Shown here piece by piece: positions 53,528 through 64,000 of a stretch of 64,000 bases of DNA. Source of the DNA: Staphylococcus saccharolyticus (GTDB lineage Bacteria; Bacillota; Bacilli; Staphylococcales; Staphylococcaceae); assembly GCF_900458815.1 (NCBI RefSeq), contig NZ_UHDZ01000001.1, positions 1,860,001-1,924,000 of the forward strand. The letters are read 5' to 3'. The notes under the pieces were generated by a model. That model ran no database searches and was not told the DNA's origin. It worked only from the letters and a program-made list of their open reading frames with translations. The position numbers and the translations under genes were made by a program. Every line of letters starts with the position of its first letter. The stretch's first letter is position 1.

Positions 53528-53566
53528 AAAATATAATCACACTTAGTATTTATTACATGAAAGATT

Positions 53567-56101
53567 TTATGCTTTACCATGACAATTTTTATATTTTTTA
53601 CCACTACCACATGGGCATGGGGCATTTCTGCCAACTTGGTCTCCCTTAACAATTGGTTGTGGCTTAACTTTTTCTTTACCATCTTCAGCTGTTACATGTT
53701 TAGCTTCACCTAAATCTTTCGTTTTTTCACGTTCAATATCATCTTCAAATTGTACTACTGATTTTAAAATATATTTACATGTATCTTCTTCAATATTTTG
53801 CATCATAATATCGAAAAGTTCATGACCTTCATTTTGATAATCACGTAATGGATTTTGTTGTGCATATGAACGCAAGTGAATTCCTTGACGCAATTGGTCC
53901 ATTGTATCGATGTGATCAGTCCAGTGTGTATCGATAGAACGTAATAATATCATACGTTCAAATTCACTCATTTGGTCACCTAATGTTTCTTTTTGTTTTT
54001 CGTATGCCTTTTCAATTTTAGCCCACACAACTTCAAAGATACCCTCAGAATCTTTACCTTTAATTTCCGCTTCTTTCAAGTCGCCTTCTTGTAAAAATAC
54101 ATCGTTAACATAGTTGATAAATGGTGTGTTATCCGGATTATCATCCTCATCATGAACAAAATAATTGATGGCACGTTGTAAAGTTGAACACAAGATCGCA
54201 TTCACTACTTGGGAACTATCTTCACTATCAATAATTTCATTACGCTCATTGTAAATAATTTCACGTTGTTTACGTAATACTTCATCATATTCAAGTATAC
54301 GTTTACGGGCATCAAAGTTATTACCCTCAACACGTTTTTGCGCTGATTCTACAGCACGTGATACCATTTTTGATTCAATAGGTGTTGAATCATCCATACC
54401 TAAATGATTCATCATTTTCTGTAAACGTTCTGAACCAAATCGTACCATCAATTCATCTTGGAGTGATAAATAGAATCGGCTATCTCCTCTATCACCTTGA
54501 CGGCCTGAACGACCGCGCAATTGATCATCAATACGACGTGACTCATGACGCTCTGTACCGATAACAGTTAATCCACCTAATTCTTCCACGCCTTCAGCTA
54601 GCTTAATGTCGGTACCACGACCTGCCATGTTTGTTGCAATCGTTACTGCACCTTTTTGACCAGCGTTAGATACAATTTCTGCTTCACGTTCATGATTTTT
54701 GGCATTAAGCACGTCATGTCTAACACCACGTTTTTTCAGTAAGTTAGAAATGTATTCTGATGTTTCAACAGCAACAGTACCTAGTAAAACAGGTTGTCCT
54801 TTTTTATGCTTTTCAACTACATCTTCAACTACTGCATCAAATTTACCTTTTTGACTGATATAAATTAAATCTGATTTATCAACACGTTGAACAGGTTTAT
54901 TTGTAGGTATTTGAGTTACAGTCATATTATAAATATTACGAAATTCTTCTTCTTCTGTTTTAGCTGTACCAGTCATACCTGCTAACTTATTATACATTCT
55001 AAAATAATTTTGGAATGTAATAGAAGCCATTGTTTTAGATTCATTTTGAATTGTTACGCCCTCTTTGGCTTCAATCGCTTGGTGTAACCCTTCAGAAAAA
55101 CGACGTCCAGGCATAGTACGACCTGTAAACTGGTCAACAATTAATACCTCGCCATCAACTACCATATAATCTACATCACGTTGTAACGTTACATGAGCTC
55201 TTAATGCAGTATTAATATGACTAATCACTTCTACGTTTTGAACATCATAAAGATTATCTACTTTAAACATGCGCTCAGCTTTATCAGCACCCTGTTCTGT
55301 TAAATGAACAGCTTTTGTTTTTTCATCATAGTTATAATCATCTTCTACTTTAAGCATTTTTGCAAAAACATTCGCTTGAGTATATAAAGAGGTAGATTTT
55401 TCAGCTTCTCCTGAAATAATTAATGGTGTTCTTGCTTCGTCAATTAGTATAGAATCGACCTCATCAATAATCGCAAAATGTAATGGACGCATTACCCGTT
55501 CTTCAGCATAATTCACCATATTATCTCTTAAATAATCAAATCCAAGTTCATTATTTGTGCTATAAGTAATATCCTGAGCATAAGCTTCTCGTTTTTCTTC
55601 AGTAGACTTACTGTTTAAATTAAGCCCAACTGATAAACCTAAGAAATTGTATAATTCAGCCATTTCTTCACTTTGGAAACTTGAAAGATATTCATTGACT
55701 GTAATAACGTGTACACCTCGACCAGCTAATGCATTCAAATAAGTAGGCATTGTTGCAGTCAACGTTTTACCTTCACCAGTTCTCATTTCTGCTATGTCAC
55801 CTTTGTGAATAGCAATACCACCCATTACTTGTACTTTATAAGGAATCATGTTAAATACACGTTTTGATCCTTCACGCACAAGTGCATATGCTTCAGGTAA
55901 TATTTTATCTAAATAATCATTTTGTTTTTTTACATCTTCAATTTCTGATAATTCTTTTTGAAACGCCTTTGTTTTTTCTCGAATTTCTTCATCAGTAAAT
56001 AATGCAGTATCTTCCTCGAGTGCAAGTACTTTATCTGCTAATTTACTTAAGCGTTTCGTTTCTTTTTTATTGCCGTCAACAATTTTCGATAAAAATCCCA
56101 T
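53567..56101 (-). CDS. secA: Preprotein translocase ATPase SecA
   Basis: 844 residues; motor of the Sec pathway (SecA1). Walker A GEGKT in [19 protein letters not shown]-box [21 protein letters not shown], preprotein cross-linking and scaffold domains, motif [20 protein letters not shown]-terminal zinc finger [17 protein letters not shown]. Upstream of prfB as in most Firmicutes, but with a terminator between them. Confidence 0.99.
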   Translation of the reverse strand: MGFLSKIVDGNKKETKRLSKLADKVLALEEDTALFTDEEIREKTKAFQKELSEIEDVKKQNDYLDKILPEAYALVREGSKRVFNMIPYKVQVMGGIAIHKGDIAEMRTGEGKTLTATMPTYLNALAGRGVHVITVNEYLSSFQSEEMAELYNFLGLSVGLNLNSKSTEEKREAYAQDITYSTNNELGFDYLRDNMVNYAEERVMRPLHFAIIDEVDSILIDEARTPLIISGEAEKSTSLYTQANVFAKMLKVEDDYNYDEKTKAVHLTEQGADKAERMFKVDNLYDVQNVEVISHINTALRAHVTLQRDVDYMVVDGEVLIVDQFTGRTMPGRRFSEGLHQAIEAKEGVTIQNESKTMASITFQNYFRMYNKLAGMTGTAKTEEEEFRNIYNMTVTQIPTNKPVQRVDKSDLIYISQKGKFDAVVEDVVEKHKKGQPVLLGTVAVETSEYISNLLKKRGVRHDVLNAKNHEREAEIVSNAGQKGAVTIATNMAGRGTDIKLAEGVEELGGLTVIGTERHESRRIDDQLRGRSGRQGDRGDSRFYLSLQDELMVRFGSERLQKMMNHLGMDDSTPIESKMVSRAVESAQKRVEGNNFDARKRILEYDEVLRKQREIIYNERNEIIDSEDSSQVVNAILCSTLQRAINYFVHDEDDNPDNTPFINYVNDVFLQEGDLKEAEIKGKDSEGIFEVVWAKIEKAYEKQKETLGDQMSEFERMILLRSIDTHWTDHIDTMDQLRQGIHLRSYAQQNPLRDYQNEGHELFDIMMQNIEEDTCKYILKSVVQFEDDIEREKTKDLGEAKHVTAEDGKEKVKPQPIVKGDQVGRNAPCPCGSGKKYKNCHGKA

Positions 56102-56576
56102 TACATGTGTCGCTCCTTTAGCTAAAATTGTTTAGCTTACAACAATTTATCTTATCATTTATAACGTTAAAATAATACTTATATACTCAATTGTCTTAGT
56201 TAAATAAGATGATTCCCCTTCACAAATATATCATTAATCATGGACATTTTAATACTTCATTTGTTTTGATTGATACACAATATAAATGAAATCATTCTTC
56301 AATTGAAATCCTATCAATTAGCAACATATTTATTTTAACACGTTACAAACAATTTTTTCTCGTGATAAATAAATAATTTACTAATAAATTATTTATAGCC
56401 CAATTTAACTATTATAAATACAAATAATTGAATTTAATCGTCAAGTCACAGTAGCACATCATTGTTAATGTGTCTATCAATTCTTGTTAAACAGAGTTTA
56501 AAAACGCTCTTTGAAGAAAGCCATTATTCATAAAGTTTGGTGGACTTGACTCAGTATATAATTTTGCACACAAAAA
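56102..56576. other. 475-bp AT-rich gap upstream of secA
   Basis: No gene found. Includes the secA promoter side near 56110-56160. Nothing repetitive or structured stands out apart from the amidase terminator at its right end. Confidence 0.5.
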
Positions 56577-56621
56577 AGAACTAAATTAGAAGTTTGTAAT
56601 TACAATTTCTAATTTAGTTCT
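56577..56621 (-). terminator. Terminator after the amidase gene
   Basis: 15-bp perfect stem AGAACTAAATTAGAA / TTCTAATTTAGTTCT (56577-56591 / 56607-56621); minus strand then gives TTTTTGTG. Confidence 0.93.
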
Positions 56622-56667
56622 ATATCTATTTTAAATGAAAAATGGTTATGTAAAATAAAATATATTT

Positions 56668-57447
56668 CTACATATGGTTATAATGATATTTGATGAGTTC
56701 TAACATCTGATGCATGTCATAACCCCATCTTGCATAATAAGCAATAGGATCAACATGGTCTGTTCCGCCCCAATATCTACTTACACCATTATGGCTTATT
56801 ACAGATCCTTTACCTTCATTATCATCAGCAAGAATTGGTGGTATACCATTTTGTTTTAACATATAAGCTGCTAACCACGCTTGATTATTAACTGATTTTG
56901 CAAAATCTTCAAACGTGTACATACGTACAACTTCTATTTGATAAAAATATGGATTAGCTTTTGCTCCACACCCCCATACGTAATATTCAGAAGGTGCTGT
57001 GATATGGATTTCATTATTGTCGACAAACGCATGCACAAAAGCAGTTGTATATGTTTTGTACATATTATCTACCCATTGCTGTAGTGATTGGTGATCTACT
57101 CCTACTTCATGGATAACTACACCCATATAAGTACCGTGCTTATATGCTAATTTAGGTAAACTATCCATACGTGGATCTTTCACAACTTTAGAATGAGGAA
57201 GATGGTGATCAATAATATACTTATTGACACTTGGAAAATGAGACGGAATTGGATCATTTGGATTAGTTGGATCATCACCTGGAGTGGCACTACGATTACC
57301 TAATTGAGGCGAAAGATCTGAATGGCTCAAGATTGCTGATTCAGGTTGAGAAGGTGGTGAATTTTTGGCATGAGTGACGGGCGCAAAGCATAATGCCACT
57401 GACATTAAAATAATAGACGTGGAAAATGTAGTAAACATTTTCATCAT
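56668..57447 (-). CDS. Secreted N-acetylmuramoyl-L-alanine amidase (Amidase_2)
   Basis: 259 residues: signal peptide (1-27, ...APVTHAKN), a Pro/Ser/Asp-rich linker, then an Amidase_2 domain similar to the Atl amidase. Zinc ligands and catalytic region: MGVVIHEVGVD, FVHAFVDNNEIHITAPSEY, and GGTDHVDPIAYYARW. No SH3b, GW or LysM targeting domain follows, so wall binding must be weak or linker-mediated. AAAGGAGTG precedes the ATG ATG start. It stands alone, with its own terminator, between secA and hpf, a place where S. aureus as I recall has no such gene. Confidence 0.88.
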   Translation of the reverse strand: MMKMFTTFSTSIILMSVALCFAPVTHAKNSPPSQPESAILSHSDLSPQLGNRSATPGDDPTNPNDPIPSHFPSVNKYIIDHHLPHSKVVKDPRMDSLPKLAYKHGTYMGVVIHEVGVDHQSLQQWVDNMYKTYTTAFVHAFVDNNEIHITAPSEYYVWGCGAKANPYFYQIEVVRMYTFEDFAKSVNNQAWLAAYMLKQNGIPPILADDNEGKGSVISHNGVSRYWGGTDHVDPIAYYARWGYDMHQMLELIKYHYNHM

Positions 57448-57705
57448 GGTAAATCACTCCTTTCAAAAAATTAATACTTAAAAAGTATATAATATTTGTT
57501 TACATCTTTAATATGTATAAAAATTAATTTAAAGTCAAGTGTCATATTACTATAAAAGTGAATTATTTGTGTACTTTATTTCCCTTAACTACTTAATTTA
57601 AATAGTAAATAGGTACTATTCTTAATTATTTTCATTTTTATATAAGTGAATGAAATTAAAAAAGTACACTTACGTTGTAAATATTTACCAAAACCAATAA
57701 AAAAA

Positions 57706-57736
57706 GAGATTTCTACCCTAATTTGATAGAAATCTC
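57706..57736 (-). terminator. Terminator after hpf
   Basis: GAGATTTCTA (57706-57715) / TAGAAATCTC (57727-57736); minus strand then gives TTTTTTTATTGG. Confidence 0.9.
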
Positions 57737-57786
57737 CTTAAACTACTGATGAGAACTCAATTCTTCTCTTATCTATTTAAAGATAA

Positions 57787-58368
57787 TTATTCAGTTGTTT
57801 CGATAAGACCGTATTTACCATCTTTACGTCTATACACAATACTTGTGCCATCTGTTTCTCTATCGGTAAAGATAAAGAAATCATGTCCTAAAAGATTCAT
57901 TTGTAATACCGCTTCTTCTGAATCCATAGGTTTTAGGCTAAATTGTTTAGAGCGAATAATTTCAATATCGCTATCATTTAGTTGTTCTTCGGCACCACTA
58001 ACCTCTTCTGGCTGTGCTTCTTGAACTTCGGCTACAAATATATCTTGATCACCACGATCTCTATGTTTACGATTGACACGTGTTTTATATTTACGAACTT
58101 GTCGTTCTAATTTGTTAGTAATTAAATCAATACCTGCATATAAATCGTCATGTCTTTCCTCAGCTCTTAATGTGACATCTTTTAAAGGAATAGTAACTTC
58201 AATTTTAGTTGTTGAATTAGAATAAGTTTTAACTTTTACATGTGCAACAGCATTAGGCACATTATTAAAGTAACGTTCCAACTTACCAATTTTGTCCTCA
58301 ATATAATTGCGAATTGCATCTGTGATAGTGAGGTTATCTCCATGAATTTCAAATCTAATCATAGCCAT
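57787..58368 (-). CDS. hpf: Long-form ribosome hibernation promoting factor
   Basis: 193 residues. N-terminal HPF/YfiA domain (about 1-95: [23 protein letters not shown]) that sits on the 30S, a linker, and the C-terminal dimerisation domain (about 130-190: [21 protein letters not shown]) that makes 100S ribosome pairs. Upstream of secA in nearly all Firmicutes; here the amidase gene separates them. Confidence 0.97.
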   Translation of the reverse strand: MAMIRFEIHGDNLTITDAIRNYIEDKIGKLERYFNNVPNAVAHVKVKTYSNSTTKIEVTIPLKDVTLRAEERHDDLYAGIDLITNKLERQVRKYKTRVNRKHRDRGDQDIFVAEVQEAQPEEVSGAEEQLNDSDIEIIRSKQFSLKPMDSEEAVLQMNLLGHDFFIFTDRETDGTSIVYRRKDGKYGLIETTE

Positions 58369-58424
58369 CTCTCCTTTAACCTCTTTGTATTGGTAATGCT
58401 TACTTATATTTTATCATGTTTATT

Positions 58425-59097
58425 CTATCGTGCAAACGCAAACACTTTGAATTTTCTGACTTTTGATGATAATAATTTACACCCAGCATGGTGTATTGTT
58501 AACCCGGTTGTATAAATATCATCAATGAGTAAAATTGTCTTATTTTCTAAATTATATTCTGTCTCTCTAATTTAAAAAGGATTAGGCGCTTGCGCACGTT
58601 CTATTTTACCTAATTCAGATTGTTTTGGGCGTAAATCTGTTCCAAGAATATTTATATAACTTACACTCATTTTATCTTGCGGTAACGGGATTAAATGTAC
58701 TTTCAATATCACGTTCAATTGGTGAAGGAATAGGTACAATTATATCATAAGAAGTTTTAGGTAACTTTAACTTTTTTGCAAAAACTGTCGCTAAATCATA
58801 ATCACGCATAAATTTAAATTGATGCAACAGCTCTTTCATTACTCCTTGATATTTAAAATCACAATGAAGTGGATCCATTAAATGGAACTTCTTTTTTAAA
58901 AACTGACAATCGAAGCACAGTGACTCAGACGATACTTTTATATTGAGACATTTTGGACATCTCTCTTCTTTATTTAAAAGACGACTCATTTCCCAATCTC
59001 CCTCACACTGATTACAAAACAATCGAGGTAGGTTAAACAAATTATAAACATTTAGCACTTCATGAATGGGTGTCATACATTGAATACACTTACGCAT
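58425..59097 (-). pseudogene. comFC: ComFC phosphoribosyltransferase-like, frameshift and nonsense
   Basis: ATG 59097 opens a C4 zinc-finger N-terminus (CIQCM, FCNQCEGDW, CPKC, CFDC) and YDIIVPIPSPIERDIESTFNP, then stops at VTAR near 58672. The rest lies out of frame: MSVSYINILGTDLRPKQSEL, then a TAA after APNPF, then IRETEYNLENKTILLIDDIY with the PRPP loop DDIYTTG, ending VFAFAR at 58425. So at least one frameshift and one stop. ComFC is needed for DNA uptake in competence. Confidence 0.82.
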
Positions 59098-60390
59098 CTA
59101 ACCATCCTCGTTCTTTACCAAGTTGATTCATTGAAACTATATCTTTTTTGCGAATATCATCGATAGACTAACACCTTCATGTAAGAATAGTACTAAACCT
59201 GTCGGAGCTACCTGTTTGCGCCCAACTCTCCCAGCAATTTGAACTAAAGATGCTTTTTCGAAAGTACCAGCGTTGATAACTATGACATCAAGATTAGCCA
59301 TAGTAAAACCTCTTTCTAGTATCGTCGTTGTAAACACAATTGCGTGCTCACCTCTTCTTAAAGCTTCTACCTTTTCAAATCTTAGGGCACCCTCACTATG
59401 CACACATATTAAATTGTCTATATCATTCTTATAAGTAAGATAGGTTTCGTGCATTTCTTTAATATTATTAAAAAATACTAAGGTATACCGTTGATTAATA
59501 AGTTGCTTTTTAAAAATACTCAGTAATTGAGACTGCTTCCTTCGTCGATTCAATTTAAAGTATTTAAAGTTTGGAACAGGTAACGGATACCTATGAAAAC
59601 GTGCAGGAAGTTTAATAATACTTTTAGTGGAAAAAGCATTTAACAAATGACGTGGAGGGGTAGCTGTCATATAAATATGAGTATGCTTACTTTTTGAGGC
59701 AAAGACAATCGCTTGTTGTAATTGCGGTCCATTGAAAGCGGAAAAGCATCTACTTCGTCAACAAAAATAGTATCAAAGTGATCTTTAATCTTTAAAACAG
59801 AATAATTGATGTACTGTAGCAATGACAAAATGGCCTTTATATTTTTGTGAACTCGATTGATGTAGAGTATCAATTTGCTCATTCATAAAAGCATCCTTAA
59901 TTCGTTGACTAATTTCAATCACGACATCTACTCTTGGTGAGAGTATAGCTACATTATGTCCTTTTTGACATGCTATTTGAATACCTTCAAACATCATTTC
60001 AGTTTTACCTGCGCCTGTCACTGCATATAGTAATAAATTTTCAGCACGTTTTATTGCTTTTACAACAGCTTTTGAGGCGTATTGTTGTTGTTCAGAAAGT
60101 TGGAAAGGTAATTCGTAATGAGCACTCGAAGGTTGTTGAGCACTTTTAATAATTCGATAGTCAGTGATGCTATCCATTCTTTCTAAATGAATACAACGGC
60201 GACAATAAACAATATTTTGTTTCACAAATTCAGAATAGTATTTTATAAAGTATTGACTATCTTTATTACCACATTGGATACAATGATAAAAGTGAGCATT
60301 TATCACTACACCTTTAGAAACTCGTGCAATGTGTTCCTCGCTTAATTGTATTGAGGGATGAACAAGTTTGCCATAATATTTAATTTGGTA
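59090..60390 (-). pseudogene. comFA: ComFA DNA helicase-like competence protein, at least three frameshifts
   Basis: Zinc finger CIQC...CRRC, P-loop LYAVTGAGKTEMMFEG, DEAD-like VDEVDAFP, MTATPP, and motif VI VQIAGRVGRK are all present but in different frames. Break 1 is an exact 7-bp tandem duplication (TCTTTAA twice, 59782-59795) after HQLFCFKD; removing one copy joins it to DHFDTIFVDEVD. Break 2 is one base missing after PLSMD (about 59732). Break 3 lies near 59160, after which DDIRKKDIVSMNQLGKERGW ends at 59090, overlapping comFC. The start is also unclear (open only from 60390). Confidence 0.85.
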
Positions 60391-60504
60391 TCACTACTTT
60401 CAAAAAATAGCCTAAAACATATGAATAAGCAAAATAGTGCTAATACTTTACTGTAAAAACACTACCTTCACTCTTATCATTGCTCCTGACTATCTTATAT
60501 TGTA

Positions 60505-61371
60505 TTAATTAATATCAATTTTTCTTGGGAAATAACCTAATCCTAAACCACCAGATCCTAAGTGAGAAGCAATAACCGGACCAAACTCACAATATTGAAT
60601 AAGCACATTTGGATGCTCTTCTTCTAATTGCTTTACGAATGACTTACCGTCTTCAGTTTTATCTCCATTAATAACAAATACTGTGACTTCCTCCAAGTCT
60701 TCAATTTCTTCGAAAATATTAATTTCTAGAGATTTAAGCGCACGTTTTTTAGTACGTACCTTCTCTTTTGGATATATTTTCCCATCTTTTTCAAAGTAGA
60801 GAACGGGTTTCATCTTTAATAAAGTCCCGACCCAAGCTTGTGCTCCAGTAATACGACCACTTTTTTGTAAATTTTTTAAATCATCTACAATAAGGTGCGC
60901 ACCTATCTGTTCTCTAATTTCTGTTAATTCATGAATGATATCATCAGGCGTACGTCCTTGTTCAATTAACTGACTAGCATAGATTGCAAAGCTACCTTCA
61001 ATCATTGCAGCGAGTCGTGTATCAAATGTATGCACGTTCACACCCTCAACCATTTCGCCAGCTTGTGTTGCGGATGGGTAACTTCCACTAATACCACTAG
61101 ATAAATTGATGACTATAATATCAGTGTATCCTTGGTCTCTTAACTTCTCGTAATTTTCAATCCATTCACCAATTGCAGGTTGACTAGTGGTAGGAATTGT
61201 TTTAGATGACGCCATTTTTTTATAAAAGTCATCGATTGAAAAATCATCACTTTCAGTAAAATTAACGCCATCATCAAAAGTAACACTTAATGAAGCAACA
61301 GGTATGTTATATTTATCAATAATAAGTTGCGGTAGATAACTTGTAGAATCGGTCATTACTGCAATCTTCAT
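60505..61371 (-). CDS. fakB1: DegV-family fatty-acid-binding protein (FakB1-like)
   Basis: 288 residues from ATG 61371 (GAGGAGG immediately upstream). DegV fold with bound fatty acid: [26 protein letters not shown] and [20 protein letters not shown]. FakB proteins present exogenous fatty acid to the FakA kinase for phosphorylation and phospholipid synthesis. Assignment to FakB1 rests on similarity and on the position next to comFA in staphylococci. Confidence 0.88.
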   Translation of the reverse strand: MKIAVMTDSTSYLPQLIIDKYNIPVASLSVTFDDGVNFTESDDFSIDDFYKKMASSKTIPTTSQPAIGEWIENYEKLRDQGYTDIIVINLSSGISGSYPSATQAGEMVEGVNVHTFDTRLAAMIEGSFAIYASQLIEQGRTPDDIIHELTEIREQIGAHLIVDDLKNLQKSGRITGAQAWVGTLLKMKPVLYFEKDGKIYPKEKVRTKKRALKSLEINIFEEIEDLEEVTVFVINGDKTEDGKSFVKQLEEEHPNVLIQYCEFGPVIASHLGSGGLGLGYFPRKIDIN

Positions 61372-61514
61372 AGTAGTCCTCCTCAAATATACTCATTGCC
61401 ATAATACAATAATTTTTTGAAAAAGAAAATCTTATTTAAAGGATTTAGACTCTGTAAAGTTATGTGTATAATATTATTATTGAAAATGAACGGAATTGTA
61501 GGTGACATAAACAA

Positions 61515-62156
61515 ATGGAAAAAACAATTGTTACAATTAAACAAGCCCACTCCATCGAGAATGTGGTTAATAAATCTAGATTTATAGCTTATATCAAACC
61601 AGTTTATTCCGAAGACGAAGCTAAATCATTTATAGACGAAATCAAAACACAACATAAAGATGCTACCCACAATTGTTCCGCATATACCGTAGGTCCTGAA
61701 ATGAACATTCAAAAAGCAAATGATGATGGTGAACCGAGTGGTACTGCTGGTGTGCCAATGTTAGAAATATTGAAAAAACTTGAGATACATAATGCTTGCG
61801 TTGTTGTTACAAGGTATTTTGGAGGTATTAAATTAGGTGGCAGTGGCTTAATAAAAGCATATAGAGGTGCTGTCAGAGACGTTATCTATGATATTGGGAG
61901 AGTTGAACTACGTCCAGCCATACCTGTCACTGTCACATTAAATTATGATCAAACAGGTAAATTTGAATACGAATTGGCATCTACTACTTATTTATTAAGA
62001 GATCAGTTTTATACTGATAAAGTAAGTTACCGAATAGATGTCGTCAAAGATGAATATGAAAATTTTATCAATTTTTTAAGCCGCATAACTTCAGGCAACT
62101 ATGAATTAAATGAAGAAGAGTCTAAATTATTACCATTTGATATTTCTACGAATTAA
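61515..62156 (+). CDS. YigZ/IMPACT-family protein
   Basis: 213 residues: N-terminal UPF0029 domain with DDGEPSGTAGVPMLE and TRYFGGIKLGGSGLIKAY, and a C-terminal DUF1949 ferredoxin-like domain. Related to the eukaryotic translation regulator IMPACT; bacterial role unclear. Divergent from the FakB gene. Confidence 0.92.
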   Translation: MEKTIVTIKQAHSIENVVNKSRFIAYIKPVYSEDEAKSFIDEIKTQHKDATHNCSAYTVGPEMNIQKANDDGEPSGTAGVPMLEILKKLEIHNACVVVTRYFGGIKLGGSGLIKAYRGAVRDVIYDIGRVELRPAIPVTVTLNYDQTGKFEYELASTTYLLRDQFYTDKVSYRIDVVKDEYENFINFLSRITSGNYELNEEESKLLPFDISTN

Positions 62157-62385
62157 GTCTTAAATCAAATATAAACTTAAAATTACACTGAATTTAGGAC
62201 ATATTCAGCCTAGGTCATCAAATAATTAAATTGTGAGAAATGCATTTATTTTCCAAACTATATTAGTATAAAATTATTTTTAGATGAGTAATATTTATGA
62301 TCGAAGGCCTGAAATTACTGTGCTTATCTAAGAGCGAGGTTAATAAAGCATCTCAAGAACAAAAGGTCATTTAATATGAATAGAT

Positions 62386-62433
62386 AAGTAGCAGTAAAAA
62401 TGATTTTTAATTAAAATCACCTTACTGCTACTT
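62386..62433. terminator. Terminator between yigZ-like gene and tagO
   Basis: AAGTAGCAGTAA / TTACTGCTACTT (62386-62397 / 62422-62433) with an inner GATTTT/AAAATC stem. 62157-62385 shows no gene. Confidence 0.85.
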
Positions 62434-62509
62434 TTCTGAGGAATTATGCTCCAATCTCTTATTATTGCGAATGAATGTCCAAGACTCAATATAGTACTTT
62501 TGCTATATC

Positions 62510-63595
62510 TTATGATTTTGGATGCTGTTGTTCATCATAGTGATGTTGTTTATGATCATCCTTTTTAGTAATTAAATTTAAAATTGGTCGATAACTATCG
62601 TCAATTAGACCAGTAAATTCAACGATTAATTCAATTGTAAACACAATAAGAATAAACATCATTAGAGCACCAAGCGGCTGAGATAAATAAAGAATAACAC
62701 TTGATAGACTAAACATAATTGCTATAGCATAAATCAACAACACCGTTTGTCTATGCGTATAACCCAATGCTAATAATTTATGGTGTAGATGTGATTTGTC
62801 AGCTTGCATGATATGTTGACCATTTTTCATACGACGGATCATTGCAAATAACGTATCAATGAATGGAACTGCTAAAATAACTATAGGGAAGAATAAGGCA
62901 ATAAATGTAATATTCTTGAAACCTAATAAAGATAAAAATCCTATTATAAACCCAATCATTAATGCTCCGCTATCACCCAAGAAAATTTTAGCTGGATGAA
63001 AATTATAAAATAAAAATCCTAAAAGTGAACCTAAAAGTACGCAACAAATCATAATAATAAAGATATTGACTTGTAAAATGGCAATAAATCCTATGGTCAT
63101 TAGTCCAATTGCTGACACTCCTGATGCAAGACCATCTAAACCATCTATTAAATTAATTGCGTTAGTTATAGCTACAATCCAAATCACTGTTATCGGTATA
63201 CTTAATATTCCAAAATGAATGGTTGGACCCATAGGTAAAGAAATAAAGTCAATCGTAATGCCATATAAAGTTACAATTAAAGCTGCAACGATTTGTCCTG
63301 CAAGTTTCATATAAGGTTTTAAATCATAAATGTCATCTATTAAGCCAACCGTGTACATCACAATTGCTCCCAAAATAAGTGGCTTAATTTCACGTTCAAT
63401 AGGATGACCTAACCATATTCCTATTAAAAATGAGAATAATATGACTGTTCCTCCCATTACAGAAATAGGTTTAGTATGTACTTTTCTAAAATTAGGTCGA
63501 TCTACCAAGTCTAATTTTTTAGATACAGCAATAATAATAGGTGTAATTATTAAACTGACTATCATAGTTAATGCAATAAGTAGTAGTGTATACAT
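62510..63595 (-). CDS. tagO: Undecaprenyl-phosphate GlcNAc-1-phosphate transferase (TagO)
   Basis: 361 residues, about eleven membrane helices; first committed step of wall teichoic acid synthesis, moving GlcNAc-1-P from UDP-GlcNAc to undecaprenyl phosphate. WecA/MraY motifs: VDRPNFRKVHTKPI, LIDDIYDL (Asp pair), NAINLIDGLDGLASG, FLGDSGALMIGF and the cytoplasmic HLHHKLLALGYTHRQ. Hydrophilic His-rich C-terminus KKDDHKQHHYDEQQH. Confidence 0.96.
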   Translation of the reverse strand: MYTLLLIALTMIVSLIITPIIIAVSKKLDLVDRPNFRKVHTKPISVMGGTVILFSFLIGIWLGHPIEREIKPLILGAIVMYTVGLIDDIYDLKPYMKLAGQIVAALIVTLYGITIDFISLPMGPTIHFGILSIPITVIWIVAITNAINLIDGLDGLASGVSAIGLMTIGFIAILQVNIFIIMICCVLLGSLLGFLFYNFHPAKIFLGDSGALMIGFIIGFLSLLGFKNITFIALFFPIVILAVPFIDTLFAMIRRMKNGQHIMQADKSHLHHKLLALGYTHRQTVLLIYAIAIMFSLSSVILYLSQPLGALMMFILIVFTIELIVEFTGLIDDSYRPILNLITKKDDHKQHHYDEQQHPKS

Positions 63596-64000
63596 CAGTT
63601 CACCTTCATTAAATAAGTTATCAATACTGTTAAATCTGTCATTACATTTTCTTTTTACATTGATCTCATACCTTTAATTTAATTTCATTATGAGTTTATA
63701 TAATAATTATACAAATTGTCGTTTAAAGAGAAAGCTTTTATTTGTAAAATTTCAACTCGAATGTTCGAAACATTCTTTCCAATCATTCACCTAATATTTA
63801 GTGTTTATTAATGACCGTTTCTTAAAAATTGTCATCTCCGTAGTCCTCTTTATCGGTATACATTTTTTCTATCATACCATTTAAGAAACTATTTTAACAT
63901 CAAATACCATTGTTTGTATCGATTTTCTACTACTAAGTGATGACAAATTGTAAGTTTTCACTTACAATAGCTAATGGTTAATGAAGGAGTCGGTATAGAA
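63596..64000. promoter_or_regulatory. Right-edge intergenic region with an inverted repeat
   Basis: No gene. TTGTAAGT-TTTC-ACTTACAA at 63948-63967 is a perfect 8-bp inverted repeat, about 20 bp before GAAGGAG, which looks like the ribosome site of a plus-strand gene starting after the window. The palindrome is well placed to be its operator. Confidence 0.5.

Overview
The window is a chromosomal segment of a low-GC Firmicute and almost certainly a coagulase-negative Staphylococcus close to the S. epidermidis group. Three things point there. The tmRNA tag reads DKSNNNFAVAA. Two 23-residue phenol-soluble-modulin-like peptides are present, one very like S. epidermidis PSM-epsilon. The order gcvH ... 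aroD ... ssrA-smpB-rnr-est-secG-eno-gpmI-tpiA-pgk-gap-gapR ... clpP ... whiA-yvcK-rapZ-trxB ... lgt-hprK ... uvrA-uvrB ... prfB-secA-hpf-comF-fakB-tagO is the familiar staphylococcal core. Species was not settled.

Layout. Positions 1-4200 are core stress and metabolic genes (gcvH, an ArsC/Spx-like protein, a thioredoxin, a nitroreductase behind a Fur-like box, aroD, an Ohr-like peroxidase, a GNAT enzyme). Positions 4300-19770 are an AT-rich accessory region. It holds small membrane proteins, a papain-like envelope hydrolase, a membrane-anchored poly-gamma-glutamate hydrolase, two paralogous Asn/Gln-rich lipoproteins flanking a cold-shock gene and two PSM genes, a zinc-type CDF exporter and a YagU-like protein. 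Next comes a graveyard of what looks like a type VII secretion lipase effector with its partner and immunity-type genes. It ends in a segment bounded by two copies of the ssrA terminator region, which suggests an old insertion at the tmRNA gene.

From 19770 to 32600 the minus strand carries the RNA quality-control/secretion cluster (ssrA, smpB, rnr, est, secG) and the complete lower glycolytic block with its repressor gapR. From 32800 to 50950 lie clpP behind a CtsR operator, tRNA-Arg(CCG), whiA-yvcK-rapZ, trxB, a TPR gene, lgt-hprK and uvrBA. From 51000 to 63600 lie a LysM-CHAP wall hydrolase under a WalR box, prfB with its programmed frameshift, secA, an extra amidase, hpf, a ruined comFA-comFC pair, fakB, a YigZ-type gene and tagO.

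The most striking global feature is gene decay. Five loci carry lesions that are exact short tandem duplications or single-base changes restoring an obvious family sequence when removed: a histidine phosphatase, a DUF4352-like protein, a LysM-CHAP hydrolase and comFA (duplications of 4, 4, 4 and 7 bp), and a TPR protein (one base in an A run). Others are broken by stops or 1-nt shifts (YozE-like, GyrI-like, cspB, comFC, the T7SS lipase). The large housekeeping genes between them are intact, so decay appears confined to dispensable functions such as competence and interbacterial toxins.
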